From Nitrospirota bacterium (GTDB taxonomy: Bacteria; Nitrospinota_A; UBA7883; JACRGQ01), in the NCBI GenBank assembly GCA_024275955.1, contig JAJRYD010000036.1, positions 84,563 through 148,562 on the forward strand: a stretch of DNA of 64,000 nucleotides, written 5' to 3'. Below, one piece after another: positions 8,024 to 18,811 of the stretch. Under the pieces are notes generated by a model. It was given only the letters and a program-made list of their open reading frames with translations. It was not told where the DNA came from and made no database searches. Position numbers and translations under genes: made by a program. Each line of letters starts with the position of its first letter. The first letter of the stretch is position 1.

Positions 8024-9526
8024 GTGGCGATTAGTGCTGAAGAGATAAGCGGAATCATAAAGAAACAGATTGAAGGGTTTGAAAAAGAAGTTGAGCTAAA
8101 AGAGGTCGGCACCGTTATCGCCGTTGGTGATGGTATCGCCCGTATATACGGCATGGAAAACGCCATGGCCGGTGAGCTTGTCACATTTCCCGGCGATGTC
8201 GTCGGCATGGTTCTAAATCTAGAGGAAGACAACGTCGGCGCTGTTCTTTTTGGCAGTGATGTTGGAATTAAAGAAGGCGACGAAGTTAAAAGAACCGGAA
8301 AAGTTGCCGAGGTTCCTGTCGGGCCGGCCCTTATCGGCCGTGTTGTTAATTCACTCGGAGAAGCTATCGACGGCAAAGGGCCGATAAAGTCTGAGTATAC
8401 AGGCCTTATCGAGAGGATTGCCCCGGGCGTTATCGCTAGGAAATCTGTACATGAGCCGTTGCAGACAGGCCTTAAGGCTATTGACGCGATGATTCCTATC
8501 GGCCGTGGACAAAGAGAGCTTATCATCGGCGATAGGCAGACAGGAAAAACCGCTATAGCAATAGACACGATAATTAACCAAAAAGGTCTTGGAGTTAAAT
8601 GTATCTATGTCGCTGTTGGTCAGAAACGCTCCACGGTTGCACAGATACACAAGAAGCTTGAAGAAGCCGGAGCTATGGAATACACAACTATAGTGGCGGC
8701 GACAGCATCGGAGCCTGCTCCGCTTCTTTATCTCGCTCCCTTTGCCGGTTGCGCTATGGGCGAATACTTTATGGATAATAAAGAGCATGCGCTTATAGTT
8801 TATGACGATCTTTCCAAACATGCCGCCGCTTACAGGCAGTTGTCTCTTCTTCTTCGCAGGCCCCCGGGCCGCGAGGCATACCCTGGCGACGTTTTTTACC
8901 TTCACTCGAGGCTTTTGGAAAGAGCGGCGAAGCTGAGCGATGATCTTGGTGCCGGTTCGCTTACCGCGCTTCCGATAATCGAGACGCAGGCTGGCGATGT
9001 TTCCGCCTACATACCTACAAATGTTATTTCCATTACGGATGGTCAGATATATCTTGAGACTGACCTTTTCTATTCCGGCATACGGCCGGCTGTTAATGTT
9101 GGTCTTTCGGTTTCTCGTGTTGGCGGCGCGGCGCAGATAAAGGCGATGAAGCAGGTCGCCGGTACTTTGCGTATAAGTCTCGCGCAGTATCGCGAGCTTG
9201 CGGCATTTTCTCAGTTCGCGTCCGACCTAGATTCCGCCACGCAGGCACAGCTGGCCAGAGGCGTGAGGATGGTAGAAATGCTTAAACAAAAGCAGTACAC
9301 CCCTTACTCTGTCGAGAAGCAGGTTGCTATCATCTTCTGCGGTACGCAAGGGTTGCTGGACGATACAGATGTCCGCAGGATCACCGAGTTCGAAGAGGGG
9401 TTTCTCTCTTATCTTGAATCTAAGCACAAAGATATTCTTGACGATATCAGAGAGAAAAAAGCTCTTGACGATGACATTAAGGGCCGTCTGACTAGAGCGT
9501 TTGAGGAGTTTAAAGCTCGGTTTTAA
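8024..9526 (+). CDS. atpA: ATP synthase F1 subunit alpha
   Basis: 500 residues from a GTG one base after the atpH stop; AGGAGG lies 6 nt before it. N-terminal beta-barrel ([18 protein letters not shown]), P-loop [15 protein letters not shown] near residue 169-183, and the family signature [17 protein letters not shown]. It is the non-catalytic nucleotide-binding subunit of F1. Confidence 0.97.
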   Translation: MAISAEEISGIIKKQIEGFEKEVELKEVGTVIAVGDGIARIYGMENAMAGELVTFPGDVVGMVLNLEEDNVGAVLFGSDVGIKEGDEVKRTGKVAEVPVGPALIGRVVNSLGEAIDGKGPIKSEYTGLIERIAPGVIARKSVHEPLQTGLKAIDAMIPIGRGQRELIIGDRQTGKTAIAIDTIINQKGLGVKCIYVAVGQKRSTVAQIHKKLEEAGAMEYTTIVAATASEPAPLLYLAPFAGCAMGEYFMDNKEHALIVYDDLSKHAAAYRQLSLLLRRPPGREAYPGDVFYLHSRLLERAAKLSDDLGAGSLTALPIIETQAGDVSAYIPTNVISITDGQIYLETDLFYSGIRPAVNVGLSVSRVGGAAQIKAMKQVAGTLRISLAQYRELAAFSQFASDLDSATQAQLARGVRMVEMLKQKQYTPYSVEKQVAIIFCGTQGLLDDTDVRRITEFEEGFLSYLESKHKDILDDIREKKALDDDIKGRLTRAFEEFKARF

Positions 9527-9529
9527 ATT

Positions 9530-10393
9530 ATGGCTAATTTAAAAGATATAAAACGGCGGATAGGTTCCGTAAAGAACACCCGCAAGATAACCAAAGCTAT
9601 GAAGCTTGTGGCCGCCGCTAAAATGCGTAAGGCGCAGGAGAGCGTTGTAATATCCAGGCCTTACCAGAGCAAGATGCTACAGGTTATCCACTCCCTTGCC
9701 GCCCACGCCAGTGAGACGGTACACCCGCTACTTGAAACCAGAGACGATAAGAATATCCTTGTTCTTTTATTTTCGTCCGACAAGGGGCTTTGCGGCGGTT
9801 TTAACGCGAACCTTTTTAAAGGGACGCAAAGCTTAATTCACGAAAACGAAGGTAAGGGAATATTTCTTTCGGTGGTAGGCAGAAAAGCGAAAGATTTTTA
9901 TGCGAATAAGAATGTAGAGATAGTTAATTCCTACATAGATTTTTCGAGGGACATAAACCACGAACTAGCCTCCACTATCAGCAAAGATGCCGTTGATGTT
10001 TTTGTCAGCGGTAAAGTGGATAAGGTCTATATCGCTTTTAGCGAATTTAAGTCGGTTCTGTCTCAAGAGGTGGTCTTAAGGCAGTTGATGCCGCTTGCCG
10101 CGGAGGAGGATATAGATGAAAATATCCCTACTGTCGATTATCTCTACGAGCCTTCGGCAGAGGCTATCCTTGACGAGTTATTGAAGAAATATGTCGAGGT
10201 TGAGGTTTATCAAGCTTTGCTTGAGTCATGGGCCAGTGAGAACGGCGCGCGTATGGCGGCTATGGATAGTGCCACCAGAAATGCCGGTGAGATGATAGAC
10301 AGGCTTACATTGCAGTACAACCGCGCCCGTCAGGCCGCGATTACCACAGAAATTATTGAAATTGTTTCCGGCGCTAACGCCCTGGAAGGCTAG
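9530..10393 (+). CDS. atpG: ATP synthase F1 subunit gamma
   Basis: 287 residues. Conserved N-terminus (LKDIKRRIGSVKNTRKITKA) and C-terminal signature (DSATRNAGEMIDRLTLQYNR) form the two long helices of the rotor shaft. The middle Rossmann-like domain contains SSDKGLCGGFN. It turns within the alpha3beta3 hexamer and couples proton flow to catalysis. Confidence 0.96.
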   Translation: MANLKDIKRRIGSVKNTRKITKAMKLVAAAKMRKAQESVVISRPYQSKMLQVIHSLAAHASETVHPLLETRDDKNILVLLFSSDKGLCGGFNANLFKGTQSLIHENEGKGIFLSVVGRKAKDFYANKNVEIVNSYIDFSRDINHELASTISKDAVDVFVSGKVDKVYIAFSEFKSVLSQEVVLRQLMPLAAEEDIDENIPTVDYLYEPSAEAILDELLKKYVEVEVYQALLESWASENGARMAAMDSATRNAGEMIDRLTLQYNRARQAAITTEIIEIVSGANALEG

Positions 10394-10408
10394 AAATTGG
10401 AGGAGTGA

Positions 10409-11806
<1,398 letters not shown>

Positions 11807-11809
11807 TTT

Positions 11810-12232
11810 ATGGATGTCGCTACCAGTTTTACGCTTGAGATAGTTACGCCGGAAGGCAAGGTTGTGGACGAAAGGGTCGAGTATGTGTCTGCTCCCGGCA
11901 CTGAGGGTGATTTTGGCGTGCTGGAAGGGCATGCCGAGTTTCTTACTACGCTAAAGCCTGGTGAAATAATTTATAAAGACGATAAAGGCGAGCATTATGT
12001 GGCTGTAGGTTGGGGATATGCTGAAGTCGGCACTAACTCCGTTATTATTCTAGCGGATAACGCTGAGCGAGCTACCCAGATTAATCTGGAGCGTGCGATA
12101 GAAGATAAAAAACGCTGGGAAGATGAACTTTCAAAGATTACGCATGCAGATGAAAGATATTCTCTTTGTGAACTAAAGCTCCAACGAGCCAATGCCAGAA
12201 TTAATGTCGCTGGCCGTATTGGGAAAAAATAA
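11810..12232 (+). CDS. atpC: ATP synthase F1 subunit epsilon
   Basis: 140 residues. N-terminal beta sandwich (FTLEIVTPEGKVV; GTEGDFGVLEGHAEFLT) and a C-terminal helical hairpin (EDELSKITHADERYSLCELK) that can inhibit rotation. It starts 3 nt after atpD, and its stop immediately precedes the signal-peptide coding region of the next gene, suggesting that the operon continues. Confidence 0.94.
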   Translation: MDVATSFTLEIVTPEGKVVDERVEYVSAPGTEGDFGVLEGHAEFLTTLKPGEIIYKDDKGEHYVAVGWGYAEVGTNSVIILADNAERATQINLERAIEDKKRWEDELSKITHADERYSLCELKLQRANARINVAGRIGKK

Positions 12233-12234
12233 AA

Positions 12235-13803
12235 ATTTCGGGGAGAGGCTCCAGCCTAGGGGCTCTTTCCTTTTCTCTGCTAATTTTCATTCCGCTTTCC
12301 GTTAATCTTGCGCAAGCCGAAGAACCTCTGGAAGACCTTTCCGGGTATACCATTCGTAAAATAACAATTATAAGGAAAAATGTTTTCGACCTTTCCGACC
12401 CCAAAGAGAGCGGGAAGGTGGCGCGGTTCGGCAACCGTATCCACACCGTAACGCGGGAAGATGTTATCAGAACCGAACTGCTTTTTAAAGAAGGCGACAA
12501 GTACGACCCTCTGATTATAAGCGAGTCGGAGAGAGAGCTAAGGGCTAACGACTACCTTACGGACGAGTGGATAAAAGTGGTTCCCAACCATGAAAGTAAA
12601 ACGGTAGATATTATCGTACATACACGGGATCAATGGTCGCTCATAGTTGGCGGCACCTTTGGCGGCACAGACGAAAACATAAAGTCTGGTTTAGATTTTG
12701 GAGAGAAAAACCTTTTGGGCTATGGACAGACCCTTAACTACAGGTTTAGGTCATCCAACGCCGGTGCCGCTCACGCGGTAGGTTTTAAAGATTCCACCTT
12801 CGCGTCTACGCGCTATCTGCTTGACTTAGGGTACGACTTTACTGATTCCAAAGATATCTATAATTTGATACTCGAAAAACCTTTTTATTCTCTTTCTACC
12901 AAGTCGGCACATGGAGCGAAGGTTTTCTACAGCGACGATAACGATGCGAATGAAAAGAAGAAACTTAAACGGTCAAGAGTCTATTACGGCTGGAGCAATA
13001 ACTTTTGGGGTGAGAATATACTGCGGACCACCGCCGTTCTTTCTGTGGGGGAGCTTGACTATTTGAAAAAGGGCAAGCCGCATCTGGTAAGCAGAGACAA
13101 CAAGATACTTTTTAAATTTGATTTTTTGTTTGAACCGCACAGGTACGTGAAAGATACCTATATCGAAAGGTTTAGGATTGTAGAGGATATACCGCTTGGG
13201 CTTGGCCTTACGCTGACTGCCGGGAAGCAGTTAAAGTCGCTTGGAGCTACATCTTCGGATTTTTCCGGCGGAGTGTCGCTACGCAAAAACTTTAAATCTA
13301 GAAAGCGTGATTATCTTAAGCTGAAACTTGACCTTTGGCAGAATGACGAAAATTTTAACTACGGCAGTTATGGAGGAAGTGTCCGGTATTTCTTTAGAGA
13401 TTTTAAATACCAGACATTTGTTTTTAACGCCGAAGTCTCGTACTTGGACAGCAAGATAAATAAAAAAATAATTGGAGGCACCGAAGGTCTTCGTGGTTTT
13501 AAGTCGGGTGAATTTGAAGGGAAGGGAAGAGTAGCTATTAATATTGAAGATCGGATTTTCACCTATAAATCGGCAATTCTTGGTATCTTCGAGCCCGGGT
13601 TTGTTGTTTTTACCGATTGGGGCAACACATGGGGCGATTACAGAGGTGATGACCTGACAAAACTTCATGGATCGGTAGGTTGCGGCCTGCGCGTAGCTCT
13701 TATAAAGGCCCCTGGCATTAACCTGATAAGGGCGGATGTAGGTTATCCTGTGACAAGACAGTCTTCCGCTGTGGTAACAGTCGGGATGGAAGGCTTTTTT
13801 TGA
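12235..13803 (+). CDS. Outer-membrane beta-barrel protein with POTRA-like domain; start codon unusual
   Basis: The frame from 12418 is only the 3' part. In the same frame, upstream codons encode a clear signal peptide (ALSFSLLIFIPLSVNLAQA, ending at about 12318) and a POTRA-like domain (YTIRKITIIRKNVF ... REDVIRTELLFKEGDKY). The frame is open back to a stop at 12202 but holds no ATG, GTG or TTG before the signal peptide. ATT 12235 is the best-placed candidate; loss of one A from the A-run at 12231-12235 would instead join it to an ATG/TTG in the other frame. The C-terminal ~400 residues alternate amphipathic strands and end in Phe (VTVGMEGFF), as barrels inserted by BAM do; GGTEGLRGFKSGEF resembles the BamA/TamA-type (D15) loop. 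Surface-antigen family; role unknown. Confidence 0.72.
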   Translation: MSGRGSSLGALSFSLLIFIPLSVNLAQAEEPLEDLSGYTIRKITIIRKNVFDLSDPKESGKVARFGNRIHTVTREDVIRTELLFKEGDKYDPLIISESERELRANDYLTDEWIKVVPNHESKTVDIIVHTRDQWSLIVGGTFGGTDENIKSGLDFGEKNLLGYGQTLNYRFRSSNAGAAHAVGFKDSTFASTRYLLDLGYDFTDSKDIYNLILEKPFYSLSTKSAHGAKVFYSDDNDANEKKKLKRSRVYYGWSNNFWGENILRTTAVLSVGELDYLKKGKPHLVSRDNKILFKFDFLFEPHRYVKDTYIERFRIVEDIPLGLGLTLTAGKQLKSLGATSSDFSGGVSLRKNFKSRKRDYLKLKLDLWQNDENFNYGSYGGSVRYFFRDFKYQTFVFNAEVSYLDSKINKKIIGGTEGLRGFKSGEFEGKGRVAINIEDRIFTYKSAILGIFEPGFVVFTDWGNTWGDYRGDDLTKLHGSVGCGLRVALIKAPGINLIRADVGYPVTRQSSAVVTVGMEGFF

Positions 13804-13885
13804 TGCAGGAGAACTCTCTTCTTTGACCAGCTTTTAGTTGTATCATTGAAAATATGTTAATCTCTGTAGCTGTGGGGCGGTATAA

Positions 13886-16800
13886 GTGATTGTAATTATG
13901 GCTTTAAAGCATTTTAGATTTATTACGGCGACAGGTTTGTTCTTTGCCTTTTTCCTTGCTTTGCCGGTTTTGGTTTTTGGTTCAAACGAATTTCTAGATA
14001 AGGGGGAGGACTATTTTAACCGAGGCGAACTGAGCCTTGCCTACACGCAAATTACTAAATCTCTTAAAACTATTGATAACCGTTACGATGAAATAAAGGC
14101 TCGGCTGTTTCTTGCCCGTATTCATGTAGAGAACGGTAAAATAGGGAAAGCGAGAGAGCAGTTTGCCGAGGTGATAAGCGTTTCTCCTTCTTTAAAACTC
14201 GATGAAGTAGAATATTCGCCGAACATTATTCGGATATTCAACCAGACACGAGGCCAGATGCTTGGGAGCATTTCGATAACTACACAGCCTTCCGGTTGCG
14301 ATGTTTATCTGGAAGATGATGGAAAAGGTTTTAGCCCAATCACTATTATTGATTTGCCGGAAGGAAAGCAGAGGCTTCGGATATCCAAGCAAGGGTTTAA
14401 AGACGAGGAGAGAGTTGTTTTGGTTAACCCTGGCGAGCCGGAAAATATATTTATAGAACTTGACATCAACGATATCAACCCTCCCTCAATAGCTCCCAAA
14501 AGGGTGGAAGATGCCAAGGCTGGACTGTCGCATAGTATAAGCGCGAAGATAACGGATGATAATGCTGTCGAGCGTTCTTATCTTTTTTATAGATCTAAAA
14601 AGAATGGCGAGTTTAAACGCACTCTTATGGAGCCTGCCGTTGAGAAAGATGTTTACTATGGGATTGTGCCTTCCGAAGATGTCTATGGCGACAGCCTTGA
14701 ATATTATTTCAGCAGTGAGGACGCGGGTGGAAATATTGCTTTTGAGGGTGATAGCAATGATGCCGGTAAGCTGAAGATATTAACGATAGATAGAGAGCCT
14801 CCGATAATAGAGCATGAGCCGATTGAATCTATAAGTGATGCTTCTAGGCTTTTGATAGAGGCGGCGGTAAGCGATGACTTTGGGGTAGCGGAGGTTTCTA
14901 TCGCCTACCGGACCGGAACGAGGGGCAAATATTTTATTGACAGCATGGACAAAGGGGATACCTATTCTATAGAGATACCTAAATCCAGAATACGCACAGG
15001 TATTTTTGAATACTACCTAACCGCTAAGGACAGCTCCGGCAATACGCGCTTTTCGGGAAATCAAGAGAAACCGCACAGAATAAATATATACAGGGTACGG
15101 CCATATTTTGAGGGGATAATAGTAAGCAGAGATAAAAAAGCGGGGATGCTCTCACGAAAAGTGGCTATAAACCTCGGTTCCAAGCATCGCCTTAAAAAGG
15201 GCGATATATTTTTTGTGTTTAGGATAGGTCAAGAAATATCTGACCCAATTACCAAAGAGATTTTAAGCGTTGAAGAGATCGTTTTGGGAAAAATAAAGAT
15301 ACTAAGGGTTAGTTCCCGTACATCTCTGGCCGAGGTGATAAAGGAAAATAGAAAGCTTCCTATCGGTTTGAGCGATTTTATCAGAAAGAGACCTGGAAAA
15401 ACATATGGTCTTAAAGGAATGAGCGTGAAGAAAAGAGAGATAAAACTTTTATGGAACTCGAACCATTCGCCGGAAACGGCTGGTTATTACATACACCGCT
15501 CTTTTGCTATGGATGGCCGGTTCTTAAAAATCGGTAAGGTGAAAGGTATCGGCAACACTACATACCTAGATAGGAGTAGGCGAAAAAATCGCCTAGAGGA
15601 CGGTGTCGAATATTACTACAAGGTTGCCGCCTTCAATTCCAAAGGTGGAATAGGACGGTTTTCCGACATGCTCTCTGTGCGTACTAAAAAGGGGCCGAAC
15701 CCGCCGGCTTTATTTTCGGCATCATCCGGCGAAGCAGGGCAGATAACCTTGAAATGGTCGGTTCCATCGGACAGGGCAGTGAGAGGCTACCTTATTAAAG
15801 TGTCTGGGTCTAAAAATGGCCCGTTTACAAAAGTAATGAAAATTGATGATTCTAAAATATCAAGCTGGGTGTACGGCGGTAAACAGGTTGAGCATGGAAG
15901 AGAATATTATTTCCAGATTACTTCCATCGACAAAAAAGGGAAGGAGGGGAACAGCGCCACAGTAATTGCGAAGGGTATGAGCTTGTCAAGGCCGTCTCCG
16001 CCAACCGGCCTTCATATTTTAGCTACCGGGGTTAAGTCGCTTTTGCTTCAATGGGAGAGGCATTCCGACCCTGATGTTAAAGGGTACCGACTGTACAGAT
16101 CCGGCACCGATAGAGGCTCAAGCTATCTTGTAGGCAGTGTCGACTCCCGCTTTAGAACTGACCTAAGAGTAGAAGCAGACGGTGATGGCGGGCTTTGGTT
16201 TTATTTTGTAGTTGCCGTTTCTGTTGGTGAGGGGGAAAGCGTGCCGTCTAACATAGTGAAAGCCGCTATGGTGCCTCTGCCGGATAGCCCACAGGGGGTG
16301 AAAGCCGAGAGCGGGATGGTAAGACAGGTAAAGCTTACATGGCAGTCTGTCGGCGCTGGAGCTGGAATGGTTTCGGGCTACGCTGTTTATAGAAGCGGCG
16401 ATGGAAAAAAATTCGATCTTATCCGCAAAATACGAGGCTCCTCGAAAGATGAATTTAGCGATAACGATAACCTTGAAGATAATAAGAGCTATTACTATAA
16501 AGTGGTTTCCTACAATGTGGCTGGAATCGAGAGTATAGCAAGTCTGCTGGTGAAAGCGGTTACGCGCGGCCGTCCTTCCCGCCCTGAATCGTTGGCCGGC
16601 AGTAGCGGAGGGGCGGGGCATGCCACTTTGACATGGACGCATAGCAATGAAAAAAATATTTGGAAATATAAAATATGGCGGAGTAAAAATGCCGATGCCG
16701 GTTTTAAACTGTTTGGCGTCTCTAAAGGCACCGTATACAGGGACGAGCCTCTTGAGCATGGACAGAAGTATTACTACATGGTTTCGGCAATTAACAGCGG

Positions 16801-17128
16801 CGGGCTGGAGAGCGAGCCTTCCGAGACTGTTTTTATCACCACCAAATTACCGCCGGAACCTCCGAGAGCTATAGAGGCTGTCTCTACCGCGACCGAAGTC
16901 CGGCTCAGATGGAAACCGCCGGCTTCCGGGGATGTAGACAAATACAAGGTTTATGAAAAGAGTCTGTTTGAATCGCGGGTAGTCGCCACAGTTAAAAAAG
17001 CCGGCTACAATATCACAGGGTTGGAGCCTGGCAGTTTCCTTTCGTACTCTGTTACGGCTGTCAGCAGTTCGGGGCTGGAGAGCCGCCCTTCAAAGGCGGT
17101 TAATATAAAAACCTTGCCCAAGCGATAA
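13886..17128 (+). CDS. Large secreted PEGA / fibronectin type III repeat protein
   Basis: 1080 residues. GTG 13886 follows GGGGCGG; ATG 13898 is an alternative. Order seen: signal peptide (LFFAFFLALPVLVFG); TPR-like helices (about 30-100, LSLAYTQITKSLKTI); PEGA domain (about 110-165, SISITTQPSGCDVYLEDDG); two Ig-like blocks (about 180-385); a beta-rich module (about 395-490, KVAINLGSKHRLKKGDIFFV) like those in FlgT-type proteins; then six fibronectin III domains (about 510-1075) with recurring YYKVAAFNSKGG or YYFQITSIDKKG motifs. Such proteins act at the cell surface or in the periplasm. It lies 82 bp after the beta-barrel gene on the same strand, so it may be the partner or cargo of that protein; this is inference. 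Confidence 0.75.
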   Translation: MIVIMALKHFRFITATGLFFAFFLALPVLVFGSNEFLDKGEDYFNRGELSLAYTQITKSLKTIDNRYDEIKARLFLARIHVENGKIGKAREQFAEVISVSPSLKLDEVEYSPNIIRIFNQTRGQMLGSISITTQPSGCDVYLEDDGKGFSPITIIDLPEGKQRLRISKQGFKDEERVVLVNPGEPENIFIELDINDINPPSIAPKRVEDAKAGLSHSISAKITDDNAVERSYLFYRSKKNGEFKRTLMEPAVEKDVYYGIVPSEDVYGDSLEYYFSSEDAGGNIAFEGDSNDAGKLKILTIDREPPIIEHEPIESISDASRLLIEAAVSDDFGVAEVSIAYRTGTRGKYFIDSMDKGDTYSIEIPKSRIRTGIFEYYLTAKDSSGNTRFSGNQEKPHRINIYRVRPYFEGIIVSRDKKAGMLSRKVAINLGSKHRLKKGDIFFVFRIGQEISDPITKEILSVEEIVLGKIKILRVSSRTSLAEVIKENRKLPIGLSDFIRKRPGKTYGLKGMSVKKREIKLLWNSNHSPETAGYYIHRSFAMDGRFLKIGKVKGIGNTTYLDRSRRKNRLEDGVEYYYKVAAFNSKGGIGRFSDMLSVRTKKGPNPPALFSASSGEAGQITLKWSVPSDRAVRGYLIKVSGSKNGPFTKVMKIDDSKISSWVYGGKQVEHGREYYFQITSIDKKGKEGNSATVIAKGMSLSRPSPPTGLHILATGVKSLLLQWERHSDPDVKGYRLYRSGTDRGSSYLVGSVDSRFRTDLRVEADGDGGLWFYFVVAVSVGEGESVPSNIVKAAMVPLPDSPQGVKAESGMVRQVKLTWQSVGAGAGMVSGYAVYRSGDGKKFDLIRKIRGSSKDEFSDNDNLEDNKSYYYKVVSYNVAGIESIASLLVKAVTRGRPSRPESLAGSSGGAGHATLTWTHSNEKNIWKYKIWRSKNADAGFKLFGVSKGTVYRDEPLEHGQKYYYMVSAINSGGLESEPSETVFITTKLPPEPPRAIEAVSTATEVRLRWKPPASGDVDKYKVYEKSLFESRVVATVKKAGYNITGLEPGSFLSYSVTAVSSSGLESRPSKAVNIKTLPKR

Positions 17129-17146
17129 AGTGAAATGTTTTAGTCT

Positions 17147-17539
17147 CTAAGCCCTTTGGCCGCACTCGCCGCAGAATTTGTCGGATGGCTCCAGCTTCAC
17201 CCCGCACGCTGTACAAAAGCTGTTTTCCTTCGGTTCTGTTTTCTTTTTGGGGGTGTCATCCTTTTTTACAGCGTCGATTTCTTTAAGGATGCCGACCGCT
17301 TCCATTTCAAAATTTTTCTTTAGCTCTTCGTAGTCGGTATCGTCTATTTTTCCGGTTTCGTGGTCGAACTCGAGATCTTTGAGGGCGAGGTACGAAGTAT
17401 CTCTACGGTAGAGGAGCTTGTGGTATTCGTCACCTTCGTCTACTTCGGCGGTTTCTTCAGGTGAGGTTTTTGCCAAAAGGGGGTAGCCTATATAAAATAA
17501 AAGCGCGATAGCGAGCAGTGTTCCTATTAGAATAATCAA
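17147..17539 (-). CDS. CcmI-like membrane protein with C-terminal zinc ribbon
   Basis: 130 residues: one N-terminal membrane helix (IILIGTLLAIALLFYIGYPLL), a helical segment RRDTSYLALKDLEFDHETGK found at the start of CcmI/CycH-type cytochrome c assembly proteins, and a double CxxC zinc ribbon (FCTACGVKLEPSDKFCGECG). It overlaps ccmH by 4 nt. The pairing with ccmH supports a place in cytochrome c maturation, perhaps in handing apocytochrome to the ligation site; the zinc ribbon replaces the TPR part of classical CcmI. Confidence 0.7.
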   Translation of the reverse strand: MIILIGTLLAIALLFYIGYPLLAKTSPEETAEVDEGDEYHKLLYRRDTSYLALKDLEFDHETGKIDDTDYEELKKNFEMEAVGILKEIDAVKKDDTPKKKTEPKENSFCTACGVKLEPSDKFCGECGQRA

Positions 17540-18051
17540 TCTTCAAAATCTCCCAATTCGCTTCTCATTTTTTTAAGGTATTGGTCATCGTCAGAAGAAA
17601 TCTTACCGTTTTTTGCCTTGCTGGCCGTAGCGCCGTTTTTTACCTTTTCAGCTCTTGCGGCGACCCAGCGTTTAATCATAAGCCAGATGCCAAAACCTAC
17701 AGCAAGTATTACGATGAAAGGGGTTACATAGGCGATAATGTTAAAACCTTTAAAGGCCGGTCTGGCCAATATTACTTCGCCTTTATCAGCTACGAGCTTG
17801 TCGATAATCGCTTTTCTCGATAAGTTGTTTTCAATCATGCTGATAAGACTTTCTCTTACAGGAATGGAAAAACCGCAGTTTTCGTGCGGACACGATTTTA
17901 CCGTAGTACCGCACCCGCAGAGGCATGCCAGATTGGCTGATATATCGTTAAAAAGCGACTCTTTCATCGCTGGTGTTCTTGGTATATCTTCTACCGCCCA
18001 AGAATTGAGAGGCAGAGCAAGTACGATGCAAAGCAAAAGCAGTTTTTTCAT
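17536..18051 (-). CDS. ccmH: Cytochrome c-type biogenesis protein CcmH
   Basis: 171 residues from ATG 18051; a longer frame to 18102 lacks support because the signal peptide begins at 18051 (KKLLLLCIVLALPLNSWA). The thiol motif is CLCGCG, followed by a second Cys pair in SCPHENCG; this is the CcmH/NrfF variant of non-enteric bacteria. A membrane helix (about 112-134) and basic tail follow. Known role: keeping the apocytochrome CxxCH thiols reduced before heme attachment. TAGAAT lies 8 nt before the ATG and no Shine-Dalgarno is seen, so the mRNA may be leaderless. Confidence 0.85.
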   Translation of the reverse strand: MKKLLLLCIVLALPLNSWAVEDIPRTPAMKESLFNDISANLACLCGCGTTVKSCPHENCGFSIPVRESLISMIENNLSRKAIIDKLVADKGEVILARPAFKGFNIIAYVTPFIVILAVGFGIWLMIKRWVAARAEKVKNGATASKAKNGKISSDDDQYLKKMRSELGDFED

Positions 18052-18373
18052 GAAAAAGTATTCTAGCATAATTAGAATGTTTTGGCCTTTGTTTTTAAGC
18101 ACTTTTCTGCGTGCAGAATCTTTTCAAAATCGGTGTAACGCTGGGAAACAAAAGGCTGTGGCTGTCAAACTTCTGCTAGAGCCGTCGAATGTAGAAATGT
18201 TGTCCGCTACCTTTTCTGAAAGCGTTAGAATAGTAAAATGCAGATAATCGAGTTGTAAAAAATCATAAACAGTGATCTTTTTTTATCAACAGTTTGTGAA
18301 AAGTAAATTACCTTGATACTCTAAGTGTTTGGTTGTTCGTTTAAACTGATTTTGTAGCCGTGAGAGGTGACAA
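18052..18373. other. Divergent intergenic region between ccmH and the prepilin gene
   Basis: 322 bp without a convincing ORF on either strand. It holds the -10-like TAGAAT before ccmH (18065-18060, minus strand) and a perfect short palindrome TTCTGC-GT-GCAGAA (18105-18118) followed by TCTTTT, which could be a terminator or operator. The right part is A/T-rich and presumably carries the prepilin promoter, but I see no clear -35/-10 pair. Confidence 0.4.
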
Positions 18374-18802
18374 TTGCGATCTAAAAATTTTGATTTGATG
18401 CCCAAAAATGGTTTTTTCTTGGCAGGAAGAGGCGATTCCGGTTTTACTCTTATCGAATTGATAATGGTGGTGGTAATCCTCGGTATTCTGGCGGCGGTAG
18501 CGGTTCCTCGGTTTGTAAACCTTTCCGGCGATGCCGAGCTTGCCGCTGTAAAAGCGGTTGCTGGTAGTCTCGGCTCTGCCGGTTCTATAAATTTTGCGTC
18601 TTGCAAGACCGGCAATAGCGCCTGCGTGGCAATCTCTAACTGTACTCAGGCCGGCGCTCTTCTCGATGGAGGGCTTCCCGGCGGTTACTCTATCACCGCC
18701 GGAGCTGTAGCGACGGACCAGACGACAACCTGCACCATCTCCAGCATTTCCAACACGGCGATAAATGCTACCTTCATGCTGAACGGTACCTCCGCACCGT
18801 AA
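18374..18802 (+). CDS. Type IV pilin-like (pseudopilin) protein
   Basis: 142 residues. TTG 18374 is chosen because GAGAGG stands 6 nt before it; ATG 18398 would be the alternative. A class-III prepilin leader ends in Gly before FTLIELIMVVVILGILAAVA, with the conserved Glu at mature position 5, cut and N-methylated by PilD-type peptidase. The globular part is small and holds three cysteine pairs (SCKTGNSAC, SNC, TTC). No pilus assembly genes are nearby, so this is an orphan major or minor pilin. Confidence 0.85.
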   Translation: MRSKNFDLMPKNGFFLAGRGDSGFTLIELIMVVVILGILAAVAVPRFVNLSGDAELAAVKAVAGSLGSAGSINFASCKTGNSACVAISNCTQAGALLDGGLPGGYSITAGAVATDQTTTCTISSISNTAINATFMLNGTSAP

Positions 18803-18811
18803 ATCGGCACT

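Noticed and set aside
7792-8568. 258-codon antisense frame over atpH/atpA
   Set aside because: It mirrors strongly conserved ATP synthase coding sequence, has Pro/Ser-rich low-complexity content and no family features.
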